Positions 54,265 through 63,987 of a DNA stretch of 64,000 nt are shown piece after piece. Made by a program: the position numbers and the translations under genes. The stretch's first letter is position 1, and every line of letters begins with the position of its first letter. This DNA comes from a bacterium (GTDB lineage Bacteria > Verrucomicrobiota > Verrucomicrobiia > Verrucomicrobiales > Akkermansiaceae): NCBI GenBank assembly GCA_018222765.1, contig JAAEZT010000001.1:1-64000 (forward strand), in the 5' to 3' direction. A model generated the notes under the pieces. The model was given only the letters and a program-made list of their open reading frames with translations. It was not told the DNA's origin and made no database searches.

Positions 54265-55833
54265 ATGCTTCGTCTTCTACTACCAACTCTCTTGGTCGGC
54301 TCCGCCCTCGCCAAAGATAAGCCCAATATCCTCCTTCTCTTCGCCGACGACCTCGGGCGCTACGCTTCGGCCTATGCCGACCCAGCCAATCCCTCCGCAA
54401 ACGACATCGTCTCAACTCCCACCTTTGATCGAATCGCCAAAGAAGGCGTCCTTGCAACCAATGCCTTCGTCTCCGTCCCTTCGTGCTCGCCTTGCCGCGC
54501 TTCGTTAATTTCCGGCCGCCACTTTTTCCGGAACGGCTCCCACTCCCAACTCCACTCCCCCTGGAATGGTAACAAAGCCAATGACCCCTGGAACGGAGTG
54601 CGAGGATTTGCCCTCGGCTTGCAGGAAGCAGGATACCACATCGGTTGGTCTCATAAGATGCACATCTCGGCAGACCGCATGGGTGGTAAAAAGAGGAATT
54701 ACAACAAAGCCGGCCGCAAGGTGAACAACTTCTCCCAAACCGTTTCCCAAGCCAAAGACATCGCGAAAGGAAAACAAGCACTTTACGACGAGTGCCGGCA
54801 GAACTTTAGAGCCTTCCTCGCCGACCGAAAAGGCGGCCAGCCTTTCTATTATTCCTTCCACCCCACCAATCCACACCGTACCTGGACCCAAGGCTCGGGA
54901 AAAAAACTATGGGGACTCGATCCCGATAAACTTAAAGAAAAAATGCCTCCCTTCCTCCCCGACGTTCCCGTCGTTCGCGAAGACCTTGCCGACTACCTTG
55001 GCGAAGGAATGGCCTTTGACAAATGCTGCGAAATCATTCTCGAAGAGCTCAAAAAATCAGGAGAACTCGATAACACCCTTGTAGTCATTTCCGGTGACCA
55101 CGGTGCGCCCGGATTCCCCCGGGGAAAAACCAACCTCTACGACTTCGGCTCTCGCGTTCTTTTCTCCGCCCGTTGGCCCGGCCACATCAAAGCCGGTCAG
55201 ATAATCACCCGCCCGATCTCTCTCATCGATCTCGCCCCCACCTTCCTCGCCGCAGCCGGTCTCCCACCCGAAGCAGGAACCAACGGACAAAGTCTCCTCC
55301 CCGCCCTCAAGTCGGGAGATCTCAAAAAACTCCGCGGCTGGGCTCTTATCGGACGCGAAACACACGTCAATAGCGCCCGCCCCTTCGAGCTTCCCTATTC
55401 CAGCCGGGCCATCCGCACCTCCAACCATCTTTTCATCATCAACTTTACTCCCGACCGCGCACCGCAAGGAGTCCCTCTCTCTCTCGATTCCGACAATCCA
55501 CCCAGCTGGGAAATCGTCGGGAAAAACACCCGGGTAACCTACGGTGATGTCGATGCCGGCCCGACCCGCACCTGGATGCTTCAGCACCGCAAAGACCCCA
55601 CTTACAAATACCACTGGGATCTCGGCTTCGGCCCACGTCCTGCTCTCGAGCTTTACGACCTCAAAAAAGACCCGCACCAAGTCAACAACGTCGCCAACGA
55701 AAAAGCCTACGCCGAGGTCCAGAAAAAACTCCACGCCGACCTTATGGCCGAGCTTCTTGCCAACCACGACCCCCGCCTCAACGGAAATCAATTCGACTAT
55801 CCCCCCTATTCCAAAAAGGGACTCCCAAAGTAA
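54265..55833 (+). CDS. Exported type I sulfatase
   Basis: The 522-aa product has a signal peptide (about 1-16, ending SALA). Metal-binding NILLLFADDLGRYAS and the formylglycine motif C74-S-P-C-R78 are present. Further motifs are GYHIGWSHKMHIS, YSFHPTNPHRTW, VVISGDHGAPGFPRGKTNLYDFG, and an extended C-terminal subdomain. It resembles heparan N-sulfatase (sulfamidase)-like family members (SDH-G-APGFPR-GK-LYD). It cleaves sulfate from a glycan; the substrate is not deducible. Activation needs an external formylglycine maturase. It follows the SGNH hydrolase by 71 bases. Confidence 0.92.
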   Translation: MLRLLLPTLLVGSALAKDKPNILLLFADDLGRYASAYADPANPSANDIVSTPTFDRIAKEGVLATNAFVSVPSCSPCRASLISGRHFFRNGSHSQLHSPWNGNKANDPWNGVRGFALGLQEAGYHIGWSHKMHISADRMGGKKRNYNKAGRKVNNFSQTVSQAKDIAKGKQALYDECRQNFRAFLADRKGGQPFYYSFHPTNPHRTWTQGSGKKLWGLDPDKLKEKMPPFLPDVPVVREDLADYLGEGMAFDKCCEIILEELKKSGELDNTLVVISGDHGAPGFPRGKTNLYDFGSRVLFSARWPGHIKAGQIITRPISLIDLAPTFLAAAGLPPEAGTNGQSLLPALKSGDLKKLRGWALIGRETHVNSARPFELPYSSRAIRTSNHLFIINFTPDRAPQGVPLSLDSDNPPSWEIVGKNTRVTYGDVDAGPTRTWMLQHRKDPTYKYHWDLGFGPRPALELYDLKKDPHQVNNVANEKAYAEVQKKLHADLMAELLANHDPRLNGNQFDYPPYSKKGLPK

Positions 55834-56333
55834 CTTTTCTCCCCGTGATCATCACTCAGAGAGTGCCATCCTACTTTTGGAGATTGGAACAGCTGTTTCG
55901 CATTGCTTGGCATGACCGCCGCTCCTCACAGTTCTCGAACAGTGCCGAGACAGGGCACTCTTTCTGCGCACTTATAGTTCTGAGAGTCTGTCTGAGAGTT
56001 CCGTTATTCTGCTCATCTCTCCACATTCACTTTTTCCCGTCAGCAGGGACAGAAACTTTCAATCCAACAACACCGAAATTTTTCTACAACCGATGATATC
56101 TGGATGCCTTTTCCGCGGTCGCCAATTCTCCCCTTACCGGAATTTTCTTGCATGATTATTGCGTGATTTTTACACAAACAAGATTTTGCAATACAAGACG
56201 ATTGCGATGTTTCGTTGAAAACTGGCCAACCAGGCCGCATGGTTCCTCAGCAAACTCCACTAAGAATTCAGAGGAATATCCGATAACCCAGCCTCTTTCT
56301 GAGCGTTTTCTTACTACTACATTTCTCACTCAA
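55834..56333. other. 500-base control region between polysaccharide gene sets
   Basis: No convincing gene. A small hairpin AGTGCC/GGCACT (55941-55946 with 55954-55959), followed by CTTTCT, could weakly end the sulfatase transcript. GAGAGT-type repeats occur at 55858, 55982 and 55994. The AT-rich stretch around 56140-56190 (TTGCATGATTATTGCGTGAT) is a possible promoter. The frame running from 56148 into the next gene lacks a signal peptide and is not taken as coding. Confidence 0.5.
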
Positions 56334-59315
56334 ATGCGTTTCACGTCTCTTCTCTTCCTCGCGACCACTTTCGGTGCCATTGCGGCTCCGCTTTCTTACA
56401 ATCGCGACATCCGCCCGATCCTCTCGGAAAATTGTTTTGCCTGTCACGGCCCCGACAAGGCCTCCCGCAAGGCCAAGCTCCGTTTAGACATTCGCGAGGC
56501 TGCCATTGAGAAGGAAGCCATCATCCCGGGCGACCTTAAGAAGTCCGACTTAATCTTCTACATCAATTCCGAGGACGAAGACGAGATCATGCCTCCGCCC
56601 GAGTCGCACAAAAAGCTTACTCAGGCGCAAAAAGACACGCTCGCGGAATGGATCAAGCAAGGCGCTCCCTACGAAGCCCATTGGTCATTCATTCCGGCTG
56701 TCCGCCCCGATGTTCCCGCGTTCGGCGAAAAACACCCCATCGACAACTTTATCAAAGCCGGCCTCAAAGGCAGCGGACACGAAATGTCCCAACCCGCCGA
56801 CAAGGCAACGATCGATCGCCGGATTTCCTTCGACCTTACCGGGCTCCCTCTTCACCTCACCGGCACTTCCGATCCCGACAAGCTCCTCGCTTCGCCTCAC
56901 TTCGGCGAGCGCATGGCCGTCTTCTGGCTCGACCTCGCCCGCTATGCCGACACCGCCGGCTACCACAGCGACAAAGTCCGCGACGTCACTCCTTACCGCG
57001 ACTACGTCATCGATTCCTTCAACAAAAACAAACCCTACGATCAATTTGTCACCGAGCAACTCGCCGGAGATCTTTTTAAAAATCCTACCCAGGAAAATTA
57101 CGTCGCTTCCGCCTTCAACCGTATCAACCAAGTCTCGGAAGAAGGTGGCATCCAAGACAAGGAATACATCGCCAAGTATTACGCCGAACGCGTTCGCACC
57201 ACCTCCGGCGCCTTCCTCGGAGCCACCATGGGCTGCGCGGAGTGCCACGACCACAAGTTCGATCCCTTCACCGCAAAAGACTTCTATTCGATGCAGGCCT
57301 TCTTTTCCGACATCTACGAAAAAGGCGCGTATACCGGCAATGGCTCTTACAACAAAGGAGCCGACATTAAAAACTACCCAGGTTTCAAGCTCGGCAAATT
57401 CGGACCTACTTTAAACGTCCCGTCTCCAGAGCAGGAAAAAGCGCTCGTTAAAATTCAGGAAGAAAAACGCGCGCTTGAAGCCACGACCAAGAAAGACAGC
57501 CCCAAGCTTCTCTCCGCATATAACAAATGGAGTAATGAACTCCTTGGAAAAATCGGCTCTAGCAAACCACAGGACGTCGTCATTCTCGAGGACGCCGAAC
57601 TCCCTCTTGGGGGAGCCAAAACCGTCACCAACAATGTCTATTCCGGCTCCCTCGCCCGAATTCAAACAAGCCGCGAGCTGACCCAACACATCGTTGATGC
57701 CAACAAGAAGCCCGTCACTTTGACCGAAGGCGACATCCTATACACCTGGGTCTGGCTCGATCCCAAAAACCCACCCAAGCAACTCATGCTGCAATTCCAT
57801 GGCAAGAACTGGGATCACCGCGCCTGGTGGGGCGAAGATCTCATTCCATACGGAAAGGGCAGCAAGAAGGCTGATCACTACAGGGTCGGAAACCTTCCCG
57901 CCACCGGAAAATGGGTCCGCCTTGAAGTCCCCGCGAAAAGCGTCGGCCTCCCCGCTGGCTCCAAAGTCACCCAACTCGCCTACACGCAATTCGGCGGCTC
58001 CGTTCTTTGGGATCAAGCCGGTCGTCATACAAACGACTCAAATGCCGTCCTCGCCGGTCTCTCCGAAAAATCCCGGAAAGCTCTCCTCAACCTCAAGAAG
58101 GGCAAGCCCACAGACCAAGATCGCAAGGAACTCCTGACTCACTATCGCACCATCGCTCCATCATTGGCGCCCGCCCGCAAGAAGATCGCCGAGCTCACCA
58201 AGCAGGAAGAGCACCTTAAAACCAACACACGTTCCACTCTCGTCACCCTCTCCACGGTTCCGCGCACGATCAAACTCCTCCCACGAGGCGACTGGACCGA
58301 CGACTCCGGCGAAGTCCTCCTCCCGGCCGCTCCGGAGTTTCTATCCTCCGAAGGGCAACCCTCCAAAGAACGCCTCACTCGTCTCGATCTCGCCAAGTGG
58401 ATCACCGCCAAGGAAAACCCACTGACCGCGCGTGCTTTCACCAACCGCGTCTGGGCGCTCTTCTTCGGCACCGGACTTTCACGTGACCTCCAGGACCTCG
58501 GCAACCAGGGACAATGGCCCACTCACCCCGAATTGCTCGACTGGCTCTCGGTCGAATTTGTCGAGTCCGGCTGGGACGTAAAACACCTCGTCAAACTTAT
58601 CATTACCTCGAAAGCCTACCGCCAATCTTCCAACGCCTCGCCCCAGCTCATGGAAGAGGATCCCTACAACAATCTCTACGCCCGCCAAAACCCGCGCCGT
58701 CTTCCCGCCGAGTTCATTCGCGACAATGCCCTCGCCGTTTCCGGCTTGCTGAACCCGCAGCTCGGAGGAGCCAGCGCCCGGCCATATCAACCTGCCGGAT
58801 ACTACGCGCAGCTCAACTTCCCGAAGCGGAAATATCAGCAGCACAACGACGAAAACCAATACCGTCGCGGCCTCTACATGCACTGGCAGCGCTCCTTCCT
58901 CCACCCCATGCTCGCCGCTTTTGATGCGCCCGCCCGGGAGGAATGCACCGCCGCCCGCGAAAGCAGTAACACCCCGCTCCAAGCTCTCAACCAACTCAAC
59001 GATCCAACCTTCGTCGAAGCGGCCCGCGTGCTCGCCACCGAGTTGATCGCGGAGGAAAAAGCGATCAAGCCTCGCTTACAGCTTGCCTTCGAGCGACTCC
59101 TCAATCGACCGCCAAGTGGAGAAGAAGAGACGCTCCTCACCGAGCTCTTCAACAAGCAACTCAAACGCTACAGGGCCGCACCCGATGACGCCAAAAAGCT
59201 CATCACCATCGGTCTCGCTCCGCTTCCCGACAAAGTAGACCCCATCGATCTTGCCGCGACCACAACGGTGACCCGTGCCCTTCTCAATCTCCAGGAAACT
59301 ATTACCCGCTACTAA
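56334..59315 (+). CDS. Exported haem protein, PSCyt1-DUF1549-beta insert-DUF1553
   Basis: The 993-aa product starts at the ATG at 56334, which opens the signal peptide (MRFTSLLFLATTFGAIAAP). A PSCyt1 haem motif C34FAC37H38 and MPPPESHKKLT follow. DUF1549 (about 135-320; RRISFDLTGLPLHL, GERMAVFWLDLARYADTAGYHSDK) ends with CAECHDHKFDP. An insert (about 430-610; VTLTEGDILYTWVWLDPKNPP, LEVPAKSVGLPAGSKV) resembles a carbohydrate-binding beta-sandwich. DUF1553 (about 695-960; LAKWITAKENPLTARAFTNRVW) completes it. The DUF1501 gene follows after 1 base. Its insert differs from those of the other three haem proteins in the window. Confidence 0.9.
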   Translation: MRFTSLLFLATTFGAIAAPLSYNRDIRPILSENCFACHGPDKASRKAKLRLDIREAAIEKEAIIPGDLKKSDLIFYINSEDEDEIMPPPESHKKLTQAQKDTLAEWIKQGAPYEAHWSFIPAVRPDVPAFGEKHPIDNFIKAGLKGSGHEMSQPADKATIDRRISFDLTGLPLHLTGTSDPDKLLASPHFGERMAVFWLDLARYADTAGYHSDKVRDVTPYRDYVIDSFNKNKPYDQFVTEQLAGDLFKNPTQENYVASAFNRINQVSEEGGIQDKEYIAKYYAERVRTTSGAFLGATMGCAECHDHKFDPFTAKDFYSMQAFFSDIYEKGAYTGNGSYNKGADIKNYPGFKLGKFGPTLNVPSPEQEKALVKIQEEKRALEATTKKDSPKLLSAYNKWSNELLGKIGSSKPQDVVILEDAELPLGGAKTVTNNVYSGSLARIQTSRELTQHIVDANKKPVTLTEGDILYTWVWLDPKNPPKQLMLQFHGKNWDHRAWWGEDLIPYGKGSKKADHYRVGNLPATGKWVRLEVPAKSVGLPAGSKVTQLAYTQFGGSVLWDQAGRHTNDSNAVLAGLSEKSRKALLNLKKGKPTDQDRKELLTHYRTIAPSLAPARKKIAELTKQEEHLKTNTRSTLVTLSTVPRTIKLLPRGDWTDDSGEVLLPAAPEFLSSEGQPSKERLTRLDLAKWITAKENPLTARAFTNRVWALFFGTGLSRDLQDLGNQGQWPTHPELLDWLSVEFVESGWDVKHLVKLIITSKAYRQSSNASPQLMEEDPYNNLYARQNPRRLPAEFIRDNALAVSGLLNPQLGGASARPYQPAGYYAQLNFPKRKYQQHNDENQYRRGLYMHWQRSFLHPMLAAFDAPAREECTAARESSNTPLQALNQLNDPTFVEAARVLATELIAEEKAIKPRLQLAFERLLNRPPSGEEETLLTELFNKQLKRYRAAPDDAKKLITIGLAPLPDKVDPIDLAATTTVTRALLNLQETITRY

Positions 59316-59316
59316 G

Positions 59317-60744
59317 ATGAACCCACTTCTCGCCAATTCTCTCAACCGCCGGGCTTTCCTGCAAAACTCTTCCTACTCCGTCGGAAGCGCCGCCCTTCTC
59401 TCGCTTCTCGGGCAGGAGCAGGCAACCGCCTCTCAATGGAGAGGCACCCTCGCCGACAAACTGCACTACCCCCCCAAGGCCAAGCGCATCATTCACCTTT
59501 GCATGGCCGGCGGCCCATCCCACCTCGAGACTCTCGACTACAAACCCGAGCTCGCAAAGCTCAGTGGCAAGAGCATGCCCACCTCCTTCACCGAGGGGCA
59601 ACAGCTCGCCCAGCTGCAAGGGAATCGCAACAAGCTCAAGTGCCTCGGACCGCAGCACGAATTCAAACGCTATGGAAAATGTGGTCGCATGATGTCCTCC
59701 GCCTTCCCGAACATCGGATCGATCGCCGACGAAATCGCGGTCATCAATTCAATGCACACCGAGCAGATAAACCACGACCCGGCGCACACCTTCATGAATA
59801 CCGGCTCGATCATCCCCGGTCGTCCCTCGATGGGATCCTGGTTGCTTTACGGGCTCGGCGCCGAAACCGACGAACTCCCGGGCTATGTCGTCATGACCTC
59901 TTCCGGCGGCGGGCAAGACCAACCTATCGCCTCCCGTCAGTGGCACAGCGGATTCCTTCCTTCGAAATTCCAGGGCGTGCAATTCAACTCGAAAGGCGAT
60001 CCTGTTCACTACGTCAACAATCCCGCCGGTGTCACCCGCGCGGACCAGGGCGAGCTTCTCGAAACGATCAACCAAATGAACCGCATGCTCGGCTATCGTC
60101 AAAACGATCCCGAGATCGCCACCCGCATCGCGCAGTATGAGATGGCCTTCAAAATGCAAACTTCAGTTCCCGGACTGATGGATGTGACCGAAGAGCCCAA
60201 GAACGTTCTCGAAGATTACGGCGCCACTCCGGGCGACGGCTCCTTCGCTTCCAACTGCCTCCTCGCCCGTCGCCTCGCTGAACGCGGCGTGCGATTCATC
60301 CAACTGTACCACCGCGGATGGGACCACCACGGCGGCGTGAAGAAAGGAATCGAAACGGTTTCCCGCCATGTCGACAAAGCCACCGCCGCTCTCGTGAAAG
60401 ACCTCAAGGCCCGCGGCATGCTCGAAGACACCCTCATTATCTGGGGCGGCGAATTCGGCCGCACCCCAATGGCCCAAGGTTCCGGTCGCGACCACCATAT
60501 CCAGGCCTTCTCCCTCTGGATGGCCGGTGCGGGAATCAAAGGTGGCACAACCTACGGCTCCACCGACGAACTCGGCTACGCCGTCGCGCAAGATGGTGTT
60601 TCCGTCCACGATCTCCACGCCACTATCCTCCAGCAACTCGGTATCGACCACCACCGACTCACCTATAAATTTCAGGGCCTCGATTTTAAACTCACCGGTG
60701 TCGAAAGCGCCAAGGTCGTCAAAAATATCCTCTCTAACTCATGA
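59317..60744 (+). CDS. DUF1501 TAT-exported protein
   Basis: The 475-aa product has a signal with NRRAFLQNSSYSVGSAALL (about 9-27). The body shows HLCMAGGPSHLETLDYKP, MSSAFPNIGSIADEIAVINSMHTEQINHDPA, CLLARRLAERGVRFIQLYHRG, and IIWGGEFGRTPMAQG. The C-terminal motif is HDLHATILQQLGIDHHRLTY. The ATG at 59317 follows the stop of the haem gene by one base and gives a standard TAT signal; the longer frame from 59275 overlaps that gene. Its end overlaps the sulfatase start by 4 bases (ATGA), so the three are one operon. Confidence 0.92.
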   Translation: MNPLLANSLNRRAFLQNSSYSVGSAALLSLLGQEQATASQWRGTLADKLHYPPKAKRIIHLCMAGGPSHLETLDYKPELAKLSGKSMPTSFTEGQQLAQLQGNRNKLKCLGPQHEFKRYGKCGRMMSSAFPNIGSIADEIAVINSMHTEQINHDPAHTFMNTGSIIPGRPSMGSWLLYGLGAETDELPGYVVMTSSGGGQDQPIASRQWHSGFLPSKFQGVQFNSKGDPVHYVNNPAGVTRADQGELLETINQMNRMLGYRQNDPEIATRIAQYEMAFKMQTSVPGLMDVTEEPKNVLEDYGATPGDGSFASNCLLARRLAERGVRFIQLYHRGWDHHGGVKKGIETVSRHVDKATAALVKDLKARGMLEDTLIIWGGEFGRTPMAQGSGRDHHIQAFSLWMAGAGIKGGTTYGSTDELGYAVAQDGVSVHDLHATILQQLGIDHHRLTYKFQGLDFKLTGVESAKVVKNILSNS

Positions 60745-62195
60745 AACGCATCCTTCTATTCCTTGCTTTCGCGACCTCGACTCTCGCAGCCAAGAAGCCC
60801 AACATCATTCTCGTCATTACCGACGACCAAGGCTACGGACCAGTCGGGAAACATGGCCACCCTTGGATCAAGACACCCAATCTCGACAAGCACTACGAAA
60901 AGAGCACGCGCTTCACCCGTTTCCTCGTCAGCCCAACTTGCTCGCCCACCCGCGCCGCCATCATGACCGGTCGGCACCCCATGAAGAATGGCATCACCCA
61001 CACCATTCTCGAACGTGAGCGCATGACCCTCAACGCCACCATTCTTCCACAGGTTCTTAAAACCGCCGGATACACTTCCGGTATTTTCGGCAAGTGGCAC
61101 CTCGGTGACGAAAAAGAATACCAACCTGACCAACGCGGCTTCGACGAGGTCTTCATTCACGGAGCTGGTGGAATCGGACAAGCCTACAATTGCTCCTGTG
61201 CCGACGCGCCAAGGAACAAGTACTTCGACCCCGTCATTCGACACAACGGGTCCTTCGTAAAAACCAAGGGCTACTGCACCGACCTCTTCTTCACTGCTGC
61301 CATGGGTTGGATCAAGGAAGCGAAAGACAAGGACGCACCCTTCTTTGCCTACATCACCACCAACGCGCCGCACGGGCCATTCATTGCCCCTCCGTCCAAT
61401 ACCAAACGCTTCACTGATCTTGGCTTTCAGGCAAAGACCGCGGGCTTCTACGGCATGATCGAGAACATCGACGAAAACATGGGTCGCCTCCAGGCCAAGC
61501 TTGATGAATGGAAGCTCATGGACAACACCATCCTCATCTTCATGTCCGACAACGGTATGACCGGCGGAGGCTCCGGAAAAGGCGTCGTTGGAAAAGCTTC
61601 CGACGGCACTCCCATGAAGATGTTCAACGCCGAGCAAAAAGGCCTCAAAGGAAGCGCCGACGAAGGCGGCGTCCGCGTTCCCTTCTTCATCCGTTGGGAT
61701 GGAATATTTCGTGCCAACCACGACATTAAAAACGTCTCCGCTCACATCGACCTCCTGCCTACCTTCGCTCAAATCGCCGGAGCCAAGCTCCCCAAAAAAC
61801 AAGTCGAAGGCCGCAGCCTCCTCCCTCTACTTCAAGGACAAAAAATCATCCAGCAACCTCGCTTTCTCTTCACAAACAAAGCACGGTGGAAAACCGGAGC
61901 CGAACCCAATGAGCACCAATGGAAAAACTTCGCCGTCCGCGGCCCTCGCTTCCGCCTCGTCGGAGATCAACTCTACGACATGATCTCCGATCCCGGGCAA
62001 ACGACCGACGTCGCCGCCAAGCACCCTAAAAAGGTCAAAGAAATGCGTACCGCCTACGACGCCTTTTGGAAAAGTGCCCGCCCTCTCATGATCAACGAAG
62101 ACGCGCCCATGTCACCCACCCGCCCCTACCACGTTTGGTATGACGAACAGATGAATGCCGGTGGCATCCCTGACTGGACTCCGCCCAAACTTTAA
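60741..62195 (+). CDS. Exported type I sulfatase (arylsulfatase-like)
   Basis: The 484-aa product has a signal peptide (about 1-17, ending TLAA). Metal site NIILVITDDQGYGPVGKHG and the formylglycine motif C67-S-P-T-R71 in PTCSPTRAAIMTGRHP are present. Further motifs are GKWHLGDEKEYQPDQRGFDE, YITTNAPHGPF, and ILIFMSDNGMTGGGSGKG. The KWHLG and SDNG pattern is that of arylsulfatase A/N-acetylgalactosamine sulfatase-like enzymes. The glycan substrate is unknown. It overlaps the DUF1501 gene and is followed after 2 bases by the aldose-epimerase-like gene. Confidence 0.93.
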   Translation: MKRILLFLAFATSTLAAKKPNIILVITDDQGYGPVGKHGHPWIKTPNLDKHYEKSTRFTRFLVSPTCSPTRAAIMTGRHPMKNGITHTILERERMTLNATILPQVLKTAGYTSGIFGKWHLGDEKEYQPDQRGFDEVFIHGAGGIGQAYNCSCADAPRNKYFDPVIRHNGSFVKTKGYCTDLFFTAAMGWIKEAKDKDAPFFAYITTNAPHGPFIAPPSNTKRFTDLGFQAKTAGFYGMIENIDENMGRLQAKLDEWKLMDNTILIFMSDNGMTGGGSGKGVVGKASDGTPMKMFNAEQKGLKGSADEGGVRVPFFIRWDGIFRANHDIKNVSAHIDLLPTFAQIAGAKLPKKQVEGRSLLPLLQGQKIIQQPRFLFTNKARWKTGAEPNEHQWKNFAVRGPRFRLVGDQLYDMISDPGQTTDVAAKHPKKVKEMRTAYDAFWKSARPLMINEDAPMSPTRPYHVWYDEQMNAGGIPDWTPPKL

Positions 62196-62197
62196 TC

Positions 62198-63301
62198 ATG
62201 CAAGACGTCCACGGAGAGCCATCACATCACCTCGCCACTCCCGAGCTCGACCTCAATCTCACCGCGCGAGGGGGACATTTGGCCCCCATAGTTTTCCACC
62301 TCCCCGGCCGAGACGTTTCCCCCTACGCCCTCGCTCCCTGGCTGCCCGAAGAATTCCCTGACCAGCCCGAGCTCCTCTCCGTCCTGCGCGGCGATTTCCT
62401 CTGCCTCCCCTTTGGAGGACAAGAAAACGGCCCGCCCCACGGTGATCCCGCCAATGCCCTTTGGAAACTCACGGAGCAAACCGAACGCTCGCTCACTCTT
62501 TCCCAAACAGCCTCCGACTCCGGAGCTTCAATTCAAAAAACAATCTCGGTCTGCCCCGACCAACACGCCCTCTTCGTCGAGCACCAAATCTCAAATCTCG
62601 AAGGCCACTTCAGCTACGGCACCCACCCCATCCTCGACCTTTCTCACCTCAACGAAGGACAGGGCCGCATCACCACCAGCCCCTATCACTGGGCCTCTGT
62701 TTTCACCGACCCTTTCGCCAATCTCGACGACGGTGAAACCCAGTCTCTAAAAATCGGCGCCCGCTTTGATGATCTAAAATCCGTCCCCCTCAACAACGGA
62801 GGAACCACCGACCTCACCCGCTACCCCGCCCGTCCCGGCAACGACGACCTCGTCATGATGGTCAACGAAGCCGCCACACAAGAACAACCCTTCGCCTGGT
62901 CCGCCGCCGTCCTCGACGGCTACCTCTGGTTTGCTCTCAAAAACCCCGCCGACTTTCCCGCCACCCTCCTCTGGATCTCCAACGGCGGTCGCCCCACCGC
63001 CCCCTGGAACGGACGCCACACCGGCCGCCTCGGCATCGAAGAGGTCTGCTCCCACTTCTGCCACGGAGTCGACATTTCCCGCGAAGATCGCCTGGCCGAA
63101 GAAAATATCCCCACCACCCGCGAGTTTCAGAAAGACCAATTCCTCACTCTCAAAATGATTCAAGCCGTCGCCCCCGTCCCGGATAACTTTGGCGCCGTGA
63201 AATCAATCGCCCCTCTCGACGAACACAGCGTCACCATCACTGACGAAAACAATCATTTCATCGAAGTCTCCCTCGATTGGACTTTTGCGACATCCCAATA
63301 A
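62198..63301 (+). CDS. Aldose 1-epimerase-like (galactose mutarotase superfamily) protein
   Basis: The 367-aa product is rich in beta strands without a signal peptide, so cytoplasmic. The mutarotase-like elements are an opening LDLNLTARGGHLAPIVFHL (about 17-35), LRGDFLCLPFGG (about 63-74), GTHPILDLS, WISNGGRPTAPWNGRHTGRLGIEEVCSHF (about 260-288) and a final strand run. The superfamily includes sugar mutarotases and related sugar-binding proteins. The last in a haem protein-DUF1501-sulfatase set, it may act on the sugar released by the exported enzymes (inference). The start follows the sulfatase stop by 2 bases. Confidence 0.75.
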   Translation: MQDVHGEPSHHLATPELDLNLTARGGHLAPIVFHLPGRDVSPYALAPWLPEEFPDQPELLSVLRGDFLCLPFGGQENGPPHGDPANALWKLTEQTERSLTLSQTASDSGASIQKTISVCPDQHALFVEHQISNLEGHFSYGTHPILDLSHLNEGQGRITTSPYHWASVFTDPFANLDDGETQSLKIGARFDDLKSVPLNNGGTTDLTRYPARPGNDDLVMMVNEAATQEQPFAWSAAVLDGYLWFALKNPADFPATLLWISNGGRPTAPWNGRHTGRLGIEEVCSHFCHGVDISREDRLAEENIPTTREFQKDQFLTLKMIQAVAPVPDNFGAVKSIAPLDEHSVTITDENNHFIEVSLDWTFATSQ

Positions 63302-63363
63302 TCACAACAGGAAACGGATGAGCATTCTCCGATCCCATGAGATGATGACTTAAAACGCGATTC

Positions 63364-63987
63364 ATGGAATTCGAACTCAAACTGGACGATCTCCCCACGC
63401 CCCCCTTCAACGTCCTCCCTCGGGATGGTGAAGCGATTTACCACGGTGTGACTTTTGACCTCCCGAAAGCCGATGACTTCTTGGAATCTCTCCTCCGCGA
63501 CATTCCCTGGCGACACGACGAAGCCATTATGTTTGGTAAACACATCGTAACCGCCCGAAAGGTCGCGTGGTATGGCGACGAGAATTATTCCTACACTTAC
63601 TCGGGCCACAATCATGTCGCGTTAAAATGGACCGAGTCCCTTCTCGCCATCAAGACTGTCGTGGAAGAGATCGCGGGCTACACTTACAACTCCTGCCTCC
63701 TCAATCTCTACCTTGATGGCAGCCAAGGCATGGGCTGGCATCATGACGATGAAAAAGGCCTCGGCAAAAATGCCAACATCGCCTCGGTGAGCTTTGGTGC
63801 CGAACGCCGCTTCGACTTCCGCCACAAACAGAGCCGCGAGAAAGTCTCCGTCATGCTCGAACACGGCAGCCTCCTCATCATGCGAGATACGACACAAAGC
63901 AACTGGCAACACCAGATCCCCAAGAGCAAAAAGATCACCTCACCCCGCATCAACCTCACCTTCCGCCGCATGCTTCACGAATCATGA
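63364..63987 (+). CDS. alkB: AlkB-like 2-oxoglutarate/Fe(II) dioxygenase
   Basis: The 207-aa enzyme oxidatively removes alkyl groups from DNA bases. Seen are the substrate region PWRHDEAIMFGKHIVTARK (about 48-66) and NLYLDGSQGMGWHHDDE, with iron ligands H126 and D128. The third ligand H183 is in NWQHQIPK, and the 2-oxoglutarate site is RINLTFR (195-201). The compact form is closest to ALKBH2-type bacterial homologues. It follows the epimerase-like gene by 62 bases but is probably transcribed alone. I saw no LexA or Ada-type box upstream. The window ends 13 bases after the stop. Confidence 0.92.
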   Translation: MEFELKLDDLPTPPFNVLPRDGEAIYHGVTFDLPKADDFLESLLRDIPWRHDEAIMFGKHIVTARKVAWYGDENYSYTYSGHNHVALKWTESLLAIKTVVEEIAGYTYNSCLLNLYLDGSQGMGWHHDDEKGLGKNANIASVSFGAERRFDFRHKQSREKVSVMLEHGSLLIMRDTTQSNWQHQIPKSKKITSPRINLTFRRMLHES

